Assembly: GCF_008365315.1 (NCBI RefSeq)
Contig: NZ_CP043506.1
Location: 1 to 64,000 of the forward strand
Length of the DNA: 64,000 nucleotides
Direction: 5' to 3'
Source: Acetobacter vaccinii
Lineage (GTDB): Bacteria > Pseudomonadota > Alphaproteobacteria > Acetobacterales > Acetobacteraceae
In this document: positions 26,681 to 36,570 of the stretch, one piece after another
Layout: each line of letters starts with the position of its first letter
Numbering within the stretch: the stretch's first letter is position 1
Notes under the pieces: model-generated
What the model was told of the DNA's origin: nothing
Databases searched by the model: none
Seen by the model: only the letters and a program-made list of their open reading frames with translations
Position numbers and translations under genes: made by a program

Positions 26681-26955
26681 CCTTTCTCTCCAGCCTGTTC
26701 AAAAAACGGTCGTCAGCCCCTATCGCACGCGACAGGTTGCAGATTCTACTTGCCCATGAACGCATGTCTGCTGGTGATGACGGGCAGGATGACCTGCTGA
26801 CCAAGCTGCACCGTGAAATTCTGGAAGTGATCAAACGCCATATTTCGGTCGATCAGGACAAGGTCCAGATCAAGCTCGACCGTGGGGCACAGTGTTCGGT
26901 GCTGGAAATTGATGTCGAAGTCCCTGGCCTGACAGACAAACCCCGTCAGGGCTGA
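26677..26955 (+). CDS. minE: Cell division topological specificity factor MinE
   Basis: MinE stimulates MinD ATPase and drives pole-to-pole oscillation. It has 92 residues. The N-terminal membrane-contacting and MinD-binding part is [25 protein letters not shown]. The dimerisation domain holds [26 protein letters not shown]. It overlaps minD by 4 nt. Confidence 0.96.
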   Translation: MTFLSSLFKKRSSAPIARDRLQILLAHERMSAGDDGQDDLLTKLHREILEVIKRHISVDQDKVQIKLDRGAQCSVLEIDVEVPGLTDKPRQG

Positions 26956-26973
26956 GCATATCCGACGGTTCCT

Positions 26974-27014
26974 GGCGGCAGGCTGCGGTTACGCATGCCT
27001 GCCGCCTGTTTTTT
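26974..27014 (+). terminator. Intrinsic terminator of minCDE
   Basis: A 10-bp perfect stem (GGCGGCAGGC, 26974-26983, with 26997-27006), an inner TGCG/CGCA pairing, and a T run at 27009-27014. The T run overlaps the stop codon of the convergent GntR gene. Confidence 0.9.
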
Positions 27015-27705
27015 AGTCCGGCAGCAGGGGTTCCAGCCACGATCTGGCCTGCATGAAATCCCTGCGCAGAGCTTCCACAAGCCCGTCAGCATCCCGCCGG
27101 AGGAATGCATCCATCATCAACTGGTGCGGGTGGTCTGCATCTGCCGGGTTGATGGTCGGCAGGCAGTTTGTGGCTGCGTAAATGGGCCCCATACGGACCC
27201 ACAGACCACGGATCAGGCCGACTGTCAGCAACAGCCGCGAAAAACTGGCTGCTGTGCTGTGGAAAACCACATTGGCAATCGCCGCCCCGCGCGGGTCTGC
27301 GGCCTCGTAAGCGGTAATAAAAGCCCGGTGCCGGTCCGCCAGAATAGCCACCTGCTCGGGTGTGATATGGGTGACAAGCTCGCGCGAGATCCGTTCTTCC
27401 AGATCCCCCCGCACAGCGTGGATTTCCAAAAACAAGGCGCGGGATGTCAGCGGCACACAGGCCGTATTCCGGTCATCCAGAGCAAGCGCCTGTTCGGACA
27501 CAAGCCTCAGCAGAGCTTCACGCACAGGGGTTGGGCTCAACCCGAGTGTCGCAGCCAGCGGGCGCAGCACCAGGCGCTCCCCCCCCTGGTAGTTGCAGTA
27601 TATCAACTGGTCCCTGATCTGCTGATACGCATAAGCAGCCAGGGCACCGCGCCCCTCGGGCCGTGTGCCTGGCTGCGCGGTCTCTGAATTGACGCCAAAT
27701 ATCAT
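27013..27705 (-). CDS. GntR-family regulator with FCD ligand-binding domain
   Basis: Transcription factor of the FadR/FCD group, 230 residues. The N-terminal winged helix (about 20-90) contains AYQQIRDQLI and the recognition segment LAATLGLSPTPVREALLRL. The helical FCD domain (about 95-225) has EIHAVRGDLEERI and the metal-ligand-type ADRHRAFITAYEA, NVVFHSTA and HQLMMDAFLRRD. Its start overlaps the stop of the upstream ABC exporter (ATGA), so it is expressed with it and may control it. The ligand is unknown. Confidence 0.92.
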   Translation of the reverse strand: MIFGVNSETAQPGTRPEGRGALAAYAYQQIRDQLIYCNYQGGERLVLRPLAATLGLSPTPVREALLRLVSEQALALDDRNTACVPLTSRALFLEIHAVRGDLEERISRELVTHITPEQVAILADRHRAFITAYEAADPRGAAIANVVFHSTAASFSRLLLTVGLIRGLWVRMGPIYAATNCLPTINPADADHPHQLMMDAFLRRDADGLVEALRRDFMQARSWLEPLLPD

Positions 27706-29534
27706 TGCGACTGTGTTACCTGCCTGTTCAGAAACTGGCTATAAAGCCCATTCTGCCGCTCAAGCTGGGCGGGAGCGCCGTCCTCGACGATCCTGCCGTC
27801 CTGCATGACGACAATCCTATCAAAATTCCGCAGCGTTGACAGCCGGTGCGCCACGGCAATGACCGTGCGACCGACCATGAGCCTGTCCAGCGCTTCCTGC
27901 ACATGGGCTTCGCTTTCGGTATCCAGGGCACTGGTGGCCTCGTCCAGTATCAGGACCGGGGCGTTGCGCAAAAAGGCGCGGGCAATGGCAATCCGCTGCC
28001 GCTGTCCGCCCGAAAGCTTGACACCCCTGTCACCCACCAGAGTTTCAAACTGCTCTGGCAATGCCTCAATAAACGCGGCGCAGCCAGCGGCGGCGGCGGC
28101 GGCGCGCACTTCCTCATCCGACGCATCGGGCCGGCCATAGCGGATATTTTCCATGACGGTGCGATGCAGCAGAGAGACATCCTGCGGCACCACCGACAGG
28201 CAGGCCCGCAGGGCGTCGTCCGTCAGATCGCGGATATCATGCCCGTCCAGCACGATCACACCAGACTGCACAAACCGCAGGCGCTGCAACAAGGCCAGAA
28301 CCGTGCTTTTGCCAGAGCCAGAGCGCCCCACAAGCCCCACCCGGGTGCCGGGACCAATATGCAGGTTAAAGTCTGTCAGCACCGATGTGCCGCCAGGATA
28401 GGCAAAGCTGACGTTCTGAAAACGGATGTCACCCAGCACCGGCCCTTTGGGCACGGTGGCCCCCGGAGTTTCAGGCATGTCATAAGGCACCAGCAGGGAC
28501 GACAGCACCTCTGACAGGCGGGCATTGTGCTGGATGGTTTCGACCATCGACAGTGCCAGATCACGGGTGCCGTGCAGCACGGCAAAACCCAGCGTAATGA
28601 TCATGACAACCTGCCCGACCGTGGCCTCCTGCCATTGCCACAGCAGCACAGCCCACACCAGCAGCCCCGCAGTCAGGGCCGCTGTGACGGCAGCATGCAC
28701 CATGCGCAGCTTTTCCATATACCGCAGGGACTTCAGCCGTTCGCCCATTTCCCGCTGTGTCAGGGCGTTAAAGCGGGCACGCTCCCGGTTACGCATGCCA
28801 AACGCACGGACAAGGGCAATATTGCCCATGACATCCAGCGTTTCCCCCTCCAGCCCGGCGGCGGCGGCGGCGTAGTCCCCATGCAGTCGGCGGCCACGCA
28901 CAGCCAGCCGGAACATGCCAAAGCAAAGGGCTCCGGCCAGAACAACCGTGGTGCTGCCCATAATGACATTGACCGACAGCAACAGCACAACCGACAGCAG
29001 GACATTCAACGCCGGGGGAATGACACTCCAGGCCAGCATGTTCTCGATCGTGAAGCTGACACTGCCTGCTGTCGCAATGCGCGCTGCGAGCGATGTTGGC
29101 ATACGGTCAGCAAAATACGCGGGGGAATGTCCTGTCAGAAAACGAAAGAGGTCCTGCCGGATATCCCCTGTCACCGCCACAAAGGTACGGGCAGCAAACC
29201 ACCCCGCAATGCGCCAGCCTAGATTGTCTGCCAGAATCAGCCCGACCAGCACGCCCACAGCCGCCCAGACGGATGTGACCTGCCGGGACGGGGCCGAGCT
29301 TGTCATTAAGTCCACCAGATGCCTGATCCCGTAGGACGACAGCACAATGCAACTGACAGCGACAATAACAGCCCCAAAAACCAGCGCGTGCCCCAAAGGC
29401 CTGTGCCGCATATAGCGCAGGAGGAACAGGACAGGCCGCCCGGCGTAACGGGGCAGTTCATCATCCGGCACCGTAACCTGCGGGGCGTTGCCTCCGGCTT
29501 CGGGCTGCCGCGCGTCCACCGCTTCTGCCGCCAA
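27702..29534 (-). CDS. ABC transporter, fused permease and ATPase (exporter type)
   Basis: Half-transporter of the MsbA/multidrug type, 610 residues, expected to work as a homodimer in the inner membrane. Six hydrophobic segments lie between residues about 45 and 330. The ATPase domain (about 365-600) has Walker A GLVGRSGSGKSTVLALL, the signature LSGGQRQRIAIARAFL, Walker B VLILDEATSALD and the His switch AVAHRLSTL. The start is TTG at 29534 with AGGGAG 8 nt upstream. Substrate (lipid, peptide or drug) cannot be told. It is followed by an overlapping gntR gene. Confidence 0.92.
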   Translation of the reverse strand: MAAEAVDARQPEAGGNAPQVTVPDDELPRYAGRPVLFLLRYMRHRPLGHALVFGAVIVAVSCIVLSSYGIRHLVDLMTSSAPSRQVTSVWAAVGVLVGLILADNLGWRIAGWFAARTFVAVTGDIRQDLFRFLTGHSPAYFADRMPTSLAARIATAGSVSFTIENMLAWSVIPPALNVLLSVVLLLSVNVIMGSTTVVLAGALCFGMFRLAVRGRRLHGDYAAAAAGLEGETLDVMGNIALVRAFGMRNRERARFNALTQREMGERLKSLRYMEKLRMVHAAVTAALTAGLLVWAVLLWQWQEATVGQVVMIITLGFAVLHGTRDLALSMVETIQHNARLSEVLSSLLVPYDMPETPGATVPKGPVLGDIRFQNVSFAYPGGTSVLTDFNLHIGPGTRVGLVGRSGSGKSTVLALLQRLRFVQSGVIVLDGHDIRDLTDDALRACLSVVPQDVSLLHRTVMENIRYGRPDASDEEVRAAAAAAGCAAFIEALPEQFETLVGDRGVKLSGGQRQRIAIARAFLRNAPVLILDEATSALDTESEAHVQEALDRLMVGRTVIAVAHRLSTLRNFDRIVVMQDGRIVEDGAPAQLERQNGLYSQFLNRQVTQSQ

Positions 29535-30130
29535 GCGTTTTCTCCCTTTGCTTCATTCCGCGACTGGGTTGGGCAGGGCTGCCCTACAGGACACCATGCC
29601 GCTGTGCTGCACGCAGCATGGCACCCCGGTTACAATATCGGAATAGCCCTGTATGCCCCCATGTGCCACAAAACTGAAAAATCACCCCCGCCACGGCGCA
29701 GAGTCCTGACCTGCCTCACCCTGCGCCAGAACCGGTAATCGCGCCGCTGGCGGAATAAAAACTTCGTGAAAACACAGAACTGCGTGAACCTTTTGCGTGC
29801 CCACTTTCAGTGAACAAAACACACTGCCCTGCAACAGGCACCACGCAGCCCAGACCCACTTGCATGCACGGGCAACAGGGCTGCTCGGTTGTCATAGTCT
29901 CTCCACAATTCAGAGTTTTTCAATAAAGTTCGGTCAGAGCTAGGCCATTCCAGCCCGCAACATGCCGCTCAAAAACAGGCCTCCAATTCCGGCCCGCAGG
30001 GACCACACTCTGCCCTTGGCCCCAGTATGGCCATACCGCGCCCCGCCCGCCCCCGCGCGGAGGTATATTGACGACAGGAACACTTGTCTTTCAGAGAGCA
30101 ATTTCAACCACACTGGGAGCACCACCATCC
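29535..30130. other. Intergenic region between the ABC exporter and the porin
   Basis: About 600 bp. No supported gene or RNA is seen. The middle (about 29750-29830) is AT-richer than its surroundings and contains three GTGAA motifs (near 29665+100, that is 29765, 29783 and 29808). A GGAGG at 30058-30062 precedes an in-frame TTG that could be an alternative start of the porin. Confidence 0.45.
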
Positions 30131-31798
30131 ATGGCGTCGGGAAAAAAGGCACTGGTTGCCACTCTCATGGCCGCATCCGTCGCCGGGTTGCCCTGCGCAC
30201 CGTTCTCCCGCGCCCATGCGGATGACTACAGCGACCTGCTGGACATCCTGCGCGCCAAGGGCAGCCTGACCAGGCACGAATATGACCTGCTGCTGGTCAA
30301 GCACCAGCGCCACACGGCCGAAGCTGCGAATGCGGCGCGCATGCAGGCTCAGGTCCAGCGCCCGGCCCGCGTGGCATCACTCACACCCGGCCACCATGTC
30401 GGCGGGCACGCCGGAGCAGCCAGTGCTGCGACATCGAGCTATGAGCCCGGCATCCGCTTTGTGTCCAGTGATGACGAAAGCACCTCCCGCGCAGAGCGCG
30501 CAGCCTCCAAGGCAGAGGCCAGCGCACGCTCGGCTCAGGCCGCGGTGGATATGCTGAACAGCGCCGACGTGGTGCATGTGGCCAAATATGTGCCCGGCAA
30601 GGGGCTGACGTTCAAGGCCGGTCCGGTGGACATCAACCTGTCGGGCTTTATCAACGGGTTTTACACCTACAACAGCCCCGCCGGTGGCAGCCCGGTGGCT
30701 GGTGGTGTTTCTGGCGGCAGCAGTGGGTTTGACTCCTCCTCCGTCCGTAACGGCCTGCTGCCCGCAGGGCTGGCCCTGAAGTTGAGCACCACGCAGGAAG
30801 GCATAGACATGTCGGCCGTGATGGGCATGTACCCAGGCATCGACAACGCCAAGAACGGGGCATTCAATGCCAATACCGGCGGTAGCCCGGTGGGGCTTGG
30901 CACACCGGGTATCGACTTCCGTCAGATTTACGTCACCTTTGGCAACAGCCGCATCGGCACCTTCAAGGTCGGGCGCGACCTGGCCCTGTTCGGCAGCGAC
31001 GCCATTATGAACGACGCCACCCTGCTGAGCGTGGGCGCACCCGGTAGCAATGCCTCACCCGGCAATACCTCGCTGGGGCGTATTGGTGTTGGCTATGTCT
31101 ATGCCGACTGGATTCCGCAGATTTCCTACGCAACGCCCAAATACAAGGGCCTGCAGGGCAAGATTGGTGTCTTCCAGCCGCTGGATGAATTCAACTATGC
31201 GGACGGCGGCACGGCCACGCCGCATCTGTCCTCCGTCTCGACCCAGCATGCCTCCCCCATGGTGCAGGGGCAGGTCACGTATGATGGCACTGTGGGGGCT
31301 GTGCAGGCGCATATCTGGGCCAGCTTCCTGATCCAGCACCAGCAGGCTTTGTATAGCGAGACACTGAGTGCTGACAGCCACAAGGGTGCCATGGTGGAAG
31401 CCGGAGATGTGGGCGCAAAGCTGACATATGGCCCCTTTGAGGGGGTTGGCTACTACTACCGGGGCAGCGGCCTGGGCACGACCGCGCTGTTTTTTGATGG
31501 CGTAGCCGCCAACGGCCGCAAGCGCACATCGGAAGGCTATTATGTGCAGGCTGCCTACCATGCCACCAAGAAGTTCAAGCTTGTCGGCAGCTACGGGGTC
31601 AGCAATCTGTATCAGGCTCCGGGTGAAAACAGCCCGACACTGGTGCGGCGCAACCAGTCCATTATTGGCGCAGGCTACTACCAGTTGACCGACTGGCTGA
31701 ACATTGTGGGGGAATACGCCCATACATCGTCCGACGCCCATGGCCCCAACAGCGAGAGCGACAACACGGCCTCCGCTGGTGTGATTCTGGTGTTCTGA
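30131..31798 (+). CDS. Outer membrane porin (DcaP/OprP-like)
   Basis: Beta-barrel porin of 555 residues from the ATG at 30131. A signal peptide ends at about residue 30 (FSRAHA, then DDYSDLL). Residues about 31-60 form a helical segment (LLDILRAKGSLTRHEYDLLL) seen in many such porins, followed by an Ala-rich coiled-coil-like linker and a barrel rich in alternating Gly/aromatic strands that ends in Phe (TASAGVILVF), the outer-membrane insertion signal. A TTG at 30068 has a strong GGAGG and would add 21 residues before the signal peptide; I prefer the ATG because it gives a normal signal sequence. Transported substrate unknown. Confidence 0.85.
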   Translation: MASGKKALVATLMAASVAGLPCAPFSRAHADDYSDLLDILRAKGSLTRHEYDLLLVKHQRHTAEAANAARMQAQVQRPARVASLTPGHHVGGHAGAASAATSSYEPGIRFVSSDDESTSRAERAASKAEASARSAQAAVDMLNSADVVHVAKYVPGKGLTFKAGPVDINLSGFINGFYTYNSPAGGSPVAGGVSGGSSGFDSSSVRNGLLPAGLALKLSTTQEGIDMSAVMGMYPGIDNAKNGAFNANTGGSPVGLGTPGIDFRQIYVTFGNSRIGTFKVGRDLALFGSDAIMNDATLLSVGAPGSNASPGNTSLGRIGVGYVYADWIPQISYATPKYKGLQGKIGVFQPLDEFNYADGGTATPHLSSVSTQHASPMVQGQVTYDGTVGAVQAHIWASFLIQHQQALYSETLSADSHKGAMVEAGDVGAKLTYGPFEGVGYYYRGSGLGTTALFFDGVAANGRKRTSEGYYVQAAYHATKKFKLVGSYGVSNLYQAPGENSPTLVRRNQSIIGAGYYQLTDWLNIVGEYAHTSSDAHGPNSESDNTASAGVILVF

Positions 31799-31805
31799 CA
31801 CATCT

Positions 31806-31832
31806 GGCCCCCACCATGCCCGGTCGGGGGCC
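31806..31832 (+). terminator. Possible terminator after the porin
   Basis: A 7-bp GC stem (GGCCCCC, 31806-31812, with 31826-31832) lies 8 bp past the porin stop, followed by a weak T-containing stretch. Confidence 0.4.
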
Positions 31833-31874
31833 GGGGCTGTTGTTTCCCTCCGACGTGGGGTAAACAACACGAGC

Positions 31875-33023
31875 ATGATTCCATTTCCGCTTCTGGCCCG
31901 CCCGAAAGGGCGGCTCCACACCCTGGATCGCTACATGTTCCGCCAGTTGCTGCTTGCGCTGCTGGCTACAACAGGCGGGCTGGTGGCGTTGATCTGGCTT
32001 ATGCAGTCCCTGCGCTTTGTCTCTCTTGTCGTCGATCGCGGGCTTTCCCTGCGGGTCTTTCTTGAACTGACCAGCCTGCTCATCCCCTCCTTTGTCGCGG
32101 TGGTTCTGCCGATCACCACCTTCATCATGGCGTTGTTTGTGTACCAGCGTCTGGCGGGGGACAGGGAACTGACGGTCATGAAGGCCGCTGGCCTCTCCCC
32201 ATTCGCGCTGGCGCGCCCTGGGTTAAGCTGTGCGACCATGGCCACAGTAGCCGGGCTGGTGCTCAACCTGTGGCTTGTACCCCTCTCCTACCATGCATTC
32301 CGGCAGTATGAGTTTGAAATCCGCAACACAATGGCTGCCTACCTGTTGCAGGAAGGGGTTTTTACGCGCCTGTCCAATACGCTGACAGTTTATGTCCGCT
32401 CCCGCACGCATGACGGCATGCTGCATGGCATCCTGGTGGAAGACGACCGCAAGCCCGACAGCCATGCCACCATTCTGGCAACCCATGGCACCATGACGAT
32501 TGTGAACAACGTGCCTCGCGTTGTCCTGTATGACGGGTCCCGGCAGACATTGGACCGCAAGACAGGCCGCCTGAATGTTCTGGCGTTTGAGGAAGACATG
32601 CTTGACCTCTCGATCCCGCGCCAGTCTGACGCGCGTTCGCGCGATGCGTCGGAAATGTCGCTGCCGGAACTGCTGCACCCCGACCCGCGGGAAGTATCAC
32701 AGCGCGATTTTGGCAAGTTCAAGGTTGAAGGCTGGCGGCGGCTGACATCCCCCTTTACATGCCTGTCGTTTGCACTGGTGGGGCTTGTGGCTGTCCTGCG
32801 GGGCAATTTCTCGCGCCATGGCAGCATCAGACGGCCGCTGGTAGCCGTGCTGTCGGTCGTGGGGCTGCTGGCCCTGAACCTGCTGTTGCTGAATCTGGCG
32901 GGCCGCAACCTCGCACTGCTACCGCTGATCCCGCTGGTCAGCATTCTGCCAGCCGGGGTCTGCGCCCTTATTCTGTTCATGCCGGGCGCCCTGCCCTCCC
33001 GCGCAGCGCGCCCACAGGCATGA
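31875..33023 (+). CDS. lptF: LPS export ABC transporter permease LptF
   Basis: Inner-membrane permease that, with LptG and LptB, extracts lipopolysaccharide and passes it to the periplasmic bridge. It has 382 residues. LDRYMFRQLLLALLATTGGL opens the first helix. Six membrane segments are arranged three and three around a periplasmic beta-jellyroll domain (about 135-265). RELTVMKAAGLSPFAL is the conserved cytoplasmic coupling helix. lptG follows after 16 nt. Confidence 0.94.
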   Translation: MIPFPLLARPKGRLHTLDRYMFRQLLLALLATTGGLVALIWLMQSLRFVSLVVDRGLSLRVFLELTSLLIPSFVAVVLPITTFIMALFVYQRLAGDRELTVMKAAGLSPFALARPGLSCATMATVAGLVLNLWLVPLSYHAFRQYEFEIRNTMAAYLLQEGVFTRLSNTLTVYVRSRTHDGMLHGILVEDDRKPDSHATILATHGTMTIVNNVPRVVLYDGSRQTLDRKTGRLNVLAFEEDMLDLSIPRQSDARSRDASEMSLPELLHPDPREVSQRDFGKFKVEGWRRLTSPFTCLSFALVGLVAVLRGNFSRHGSIRRPLVAVLSVVGLLALNLLLLNLAGRNLALLPLIPLVSILPAGVCALILFMPGALPSRAARPQA

Positions 33024-33039
33024 TACGGCTGGTGCACGC

Positions 33040-34152
33040 ATGATCGTGGCTGTGACCCTCTCCCGCTATATTGCCCGCCAGTTTATGGTGTCGGTGCTGG
33101 CCATGCTGGCCTCGCTGACGGGGGTGATCTGCCTGTTCGACTTCATCGACCTGTTGCGCCGCGTGGCCACCAAGCCTGATGTGTCAACCAATATCGTCAT
33201 CCAGATTGCCCTGCTGCACGTCCCCTTCTTCGCGACGGAAGTGCTACCCTTTGGTGTCATGCTTGGGGGGATCATCTGCTTCTGGCGGCTGACGCGCTCG
33301 TCCGAACTGATTGTGGCACGGGCGGCAGGCATTTCCGCCTGGCAGTTTCTGACCGCTCCGGTAGCCTGCGCCATCCTGCTGGGCACGCTCACCACCACGC
33401 TGGTTTCTCCCCTGTCCTCCGCCATGTACCGGCGGGCGGAAACACTTGACCAGCTTTACCTGCGTACAGGTGGCGGGCCCCTCAGCCTAGCCGGAGGCAC
33501 CCTGTGGTTGCGTCAGGCCGACCCACAGAACGGTCCCAAGGCCGTTGCGGTCCTGCACGCACAGGACGTGCAGCTTAAACAGTCCCTTCTGAGCATGCAT
33601 AACGTGACGGTGCTGCGGCTGGACAAGGACGGCAAGGTACTGGCCCGAATCGAAGCCCCAAGCGGCTATCTGGCCCCCGGCCACTGGGTGCTGGACAACG
33701 CAGCCACCGTGCGCCCCAACAGTGTCCTGCGCCCCGCAGGCCGCCTGCTCCTGCCCACCGACCTGACCGTTGGCCGGGTGGAGGAAAGTTTTTCCTCGCC
33801 CGACACCTTGTCGGTCTGGGCTCTGCCGGGTTTTATTACCTTGCTGGATCAGTCAGGTTTTTCATCCATCCGGCATCGTATCCGCTTCCAGTCCCTGCTT
33901 GCGCTGCCTATGCTGGCAGGCACCATGGCGCTGGTGGCTGCCGGTTTTTCCATGCGTCCTTCACGCCGGGGGGGCGTGGCTCGGATGATCGGGTCTGGTA
34001 TTGCTGCCGGTTTTCTGCTTTTCACCATATCCAAGGTGGCTGAGCAGTTCGGCAATTCGGGGGCTCTCCCCACTGTGCTGGCCGCATGGGCGCCTACGCT
34101 GGCTGGACTCTGTCTGGCTGTTTCACTGCTGCTTCATCTGGAGGATGGCTGA
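33040..34152 (+). CDS. lptG: LPS export ABC transporter permease LptG
   Basis: Partner permease of LptF, 370 residues, with the same 3+3 membrane layout around a periplasmic domain. LSRYIARQFMVSVLAML opens helix 1. The coupling helix is RSSELIVARAAGISAWQFL. The last helices include SLLALPMLAGTMALVAAGFS. Its stop is directly followed by the lptD start. LptB, A and C are not in the window. Confidence 0.94.
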   Translation: MIVAVTLSRYIARQFMVSVLAMLASLTGVICLFDFIDLLRRVATKPDVSTNIVIQIALLHVPFFATEVLPFGVMLGGIICFWRLTRSSELIVARAAGISAWQFLTAPVACAILLGTLTTTLVSPLSSAMYRRAETLDQLYLRTGGGPLSLAGGTLWLRQADPQNGPKAVAVLHAQDVQLKQSLLSMHNVTVLRLDKDGKVLARIEAPSGYLAPGHWVLDNAATVRPNSVLRPAGRLLLPTDLTVGRVEESFSSPDTLSVWALPGFITLLDQSGFSSIRHRIRFQSLLALPMLAGTMALVAAGFSMRPSRRGGVARMIGSGIAAGFLLFTISKVAEQFGNSGALPTVLAAWAPTLAGLCLAVSLLLHLEDG

Positions 34153-36489
34153 TTGACCGTGGTGCCCCGGCCGACTTCATGCAGCCATCTGCTGCGCCCG
34201 CGCACAATCCTGCAAGCTGCTACGGCGCTGGGCAGCGTTGCTGCGTGCTTTATGTTCGACCCCGCCCATGTCGCGCACGCGCAGTTCCGGCCGCAGGTCA
34301 TGCATCTGGATATGGGCAAGCCTGCCTCCAAGGATGACCCCGTCACCTTCCAGGCCGACACGGTTGATTATAACGACGCCGAGCACACCGTAACCTGGTC
34401 TGGCAATGTGCAGGTCTGGCAGAACGACCATGTGCTGCGGGCTGACAGAATTATCTATGACCGGGACACCGGAGTCGTCGCAGCACGGGGCAATGTGGCC
34501 ACCGTGCAGCCCGACGGATCTGTCCTGTACGCCCATTATGCCGAGCTGACAGGCGGCATGAAGGACGGCATCATGCTGCATGTTAACGCCGCCATGGCCG
34601 ACAATGCCAAGCTGGCGGCCAACGGCCTGCGGCGGACTGCGGGCAAGGTGAATGACCTGAGCCGCGCGGTCTACACAGCCTGCGAAATCTGCGCAAAAGA
34701 CAAGACAAAACCGCCCTTCTGGCAGTTCCGCGCCTTTGGTGCCACACAGGATATGGAACACCAGAAGATCGACTTCCGCGATGCGTTTTTCGACATCATG
34801 GGCGTGCCTGTCCTCTACCTGCCGTTTTTCTCCATCACCGACCCGTCCGCCCAGCGGCACAGCGGCTTTCTCATGCCCGGCATTACGCCGCATGACCGCT
34901 ACCTGGGCACGTATTTCACCATCCCCTACTACTGGGTGCTGAACGACCAGTCGGACATTACCGTCCAAGGCCTGTTTTCCACCCGTACCGGGCCGCAGAT
35001 CAGCGCGCAGTACCGCAACCGCTTCAACTTCGGCCGTCTGAATGTACAGGGTGCGCTGGCCTATGACACGCACCACCCCTACGAATACGTCAACGGTTTC
35101 GGTGAGCGCGTGGATGGCGGCGGCAGCCATGGGGTGCAGGGCCACCTGTTTGTGCAGGGCCAGTTTGACATCAACAAGCACTGGCGGGCAGGCATTAACG
35201 CACGGGTGGCCACATCGGCCGACTATATGCGTGACTACCGTGTGCAGGGGTATGGCGCGGATACCCTGCGCTCCAACATCTATGTCGAAGGCTTTGGCAC
35301 GGGTGCCTATACCCGCCTGGATACCCAGTTCTATCAGGGCCTCAACCAGGGTGTGATCCACAACGCGGACCTGCCCTTCGGTCTGCCCCGCTATACCTAC
35401 AGCTTCCTCAGCCAGCCCGATGCGCTGGGGGGGCGGCTGAGTGTTGATACCACCGACTTCAACGTCTACCGCGCAAACGGGACATCCGACCAACGCGGAC
35501 AGTTGACCCTTAACTGGGACCGGCCCTTTCTGGCCAAATCAGGCCAGCAGTTTTTGCTGACCCTGCGGCTGGATTCCATGATCTACCGCGCCACCAAGCT
35601 GTATGAGCAACCCAATTACTACCGCACCTCCCGCGCCATGGTCAGCGGGCAGGTGCTGCCCACCATTGCGCTCAAGACCAACTGGCCGTTTGTTCGCACC
35701 TTTGCGCATGGCCGTGGCACGCAGTTGATTGAACCCATTGCCCAGGCCATCTACGCCCCCAATACAGGCATGGGCGTGAATGACTACATCCCCAACGAAG
35801 ACAGTCTGGCTTACGAATTTACCGATTCCACCCTGTTCTCCCTCAACCGCTATCAGGGCACGGACAGGCTGGACGGCGGGCTGCGCGCCAATGTGGGCGT
35901 ACATGCCAACTGGACCTGGAACGGCCATGTGGTGGACCTGCTGGCCGGCGAGAGTTTTCAGGAACATATCGAGCATGACCGCCTGCCCTATTCCGGGCTG
36001 GACCACCATATCTCCGACCTTGTGGCGCGGGCGCGGGTTTCTCCCAACCAGTATCTCGACTTTACCGCCCGCATGCGACTTGACCCGCACACCACAACCG
36101 TCAACTTTGCTGATGCGCTGTTCAGTGCAGGCATCCCGCATGTCCATATCCGTGGTGGGTATATATGGGAGCCTGTCACACCCTATTACTACTATGCGAC
36201 AGACTACCTCTACGGTTCACCACCCAACCTGTATATTGAACGTACAAGCGAACTCAGCGGCGGGGCCTCCTTCGACTGGGACAACTGGCGCGTGTCCGGG
36301 TTTACCCGACGCAGCCTGTCGCGCAATTCGTTTGTGACCGTGGGCGGAGACCTAGGCTACAACAACGACTGCTTTGGCATCGATTTCATGTATCTCAAGC
36401 AGTACACCTCCGTTGGCGGGCAGCAGCGCAACTCGACCTATCTTGTAACGGTCAGCCTGAAAACACTGGGTGTTTTTGGTCTTAAGTAA
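34153..36489 (+). CDS. lptD: LPS assembly outer membrane protein LptD
   Basis: Outer-membrane beta-barrel that inserts lipopolysaccharide in the outer leaflet together with LptE. It has 778 residues. A signal peptide (about 1-43, ending AHVAHAQ) precedes the jellyroll (FQADTVDYNDAEHTVTWSGNV onward), followed by the conserved PVLYLPFFSITDPSAQRHSGFLMPG split over about residues 217-241 and a long barrel ending near the C terminus. The start is TTG at 34153, immediately after the lptG stop, with GGAGG 8 nt upstream; a GTG two codons later is too far from it. Cysteines at about 176 and 179 and near the C terminus could form disulfides. Confidence 0.94.
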   Translation: MTVVPRPTSCSHLLRPRTILQAATALGSVAACFMFDPAHVAHAQFRPQVMHLDMGKPASKDDPVTFQADTVDYNDAEHTVTWSGNVQVWQNDHVLRADRIIYDRDTGVVAARGNVATVQPDGSVLYAHYAELTGGMKDGIMLHVNAAMADNAKLAANGLRRTAGKVNDLSRAVYTACEICAKDKTKPPFWQFRAFGATQDMEHQKIDFRDAFFDIMGVPVLYLPFFSITDPSAQRHSGFLMPGITPHDRYLGTYFTIPYYWVLNDQSDITVQGLFSTRTGPQISAQYRNRFNFGRLNVQGALAYDTHHPYEYVNGFGERVDGGGSHGVQGHLFVQGQFDINKHWRAGINARVATSADYMRDYRVQGYGADTLRSNIYVEGFGTGAYTRLDTQFYQGLNQGVIHNADLPFGLPRYTYSFLSQPDALGGRLSVDTTDFNVYRANGTSDQRGQLTLNWDRPFLAKSGQQFLLTLRLDSMIYRATKLYEQPNYYRTSRAMVSGQVLPTIALKTNWPFVRTFAHGRGTQLIEPIAQAIYAPNTGMGVNDYIPNEDSLAYEFTDSTLFSLNRYQGTDRLDGGLRANVGVHANWTWNGHVVDLLAGESFQEHIEHDRLPYSGLDHHISDLVARARVSPNQYLDFTARMRLDPHTTTVNFADALFSAGIPHVHIRGGYIWEPVTPYYYYATDYLYGSPPNLYIERTSELSGGASFDWDNWRVSGFTRRSLSRNSFVTVGGDLGYNNDCFGIDFMYLKQYTSVGGQQRNSTYLVTVSLKTLGVFGLK

Positions 36490-36570
36490 GAAGTTCTTCA
36501 AAAATACCGCCTGCTCCGTTATCAGGAGTATCCGTTCCTGTTCTGGCAGAAAGCTGAAAGACCGTTCCGT

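Noticed and set aside
29760..29815. Three GTGAA motifs as an iteron-like array
   Set aside because: Spacing is irregular (18 and 25 bp) and the shared core is only five or six bases; no replication gene is nearby.
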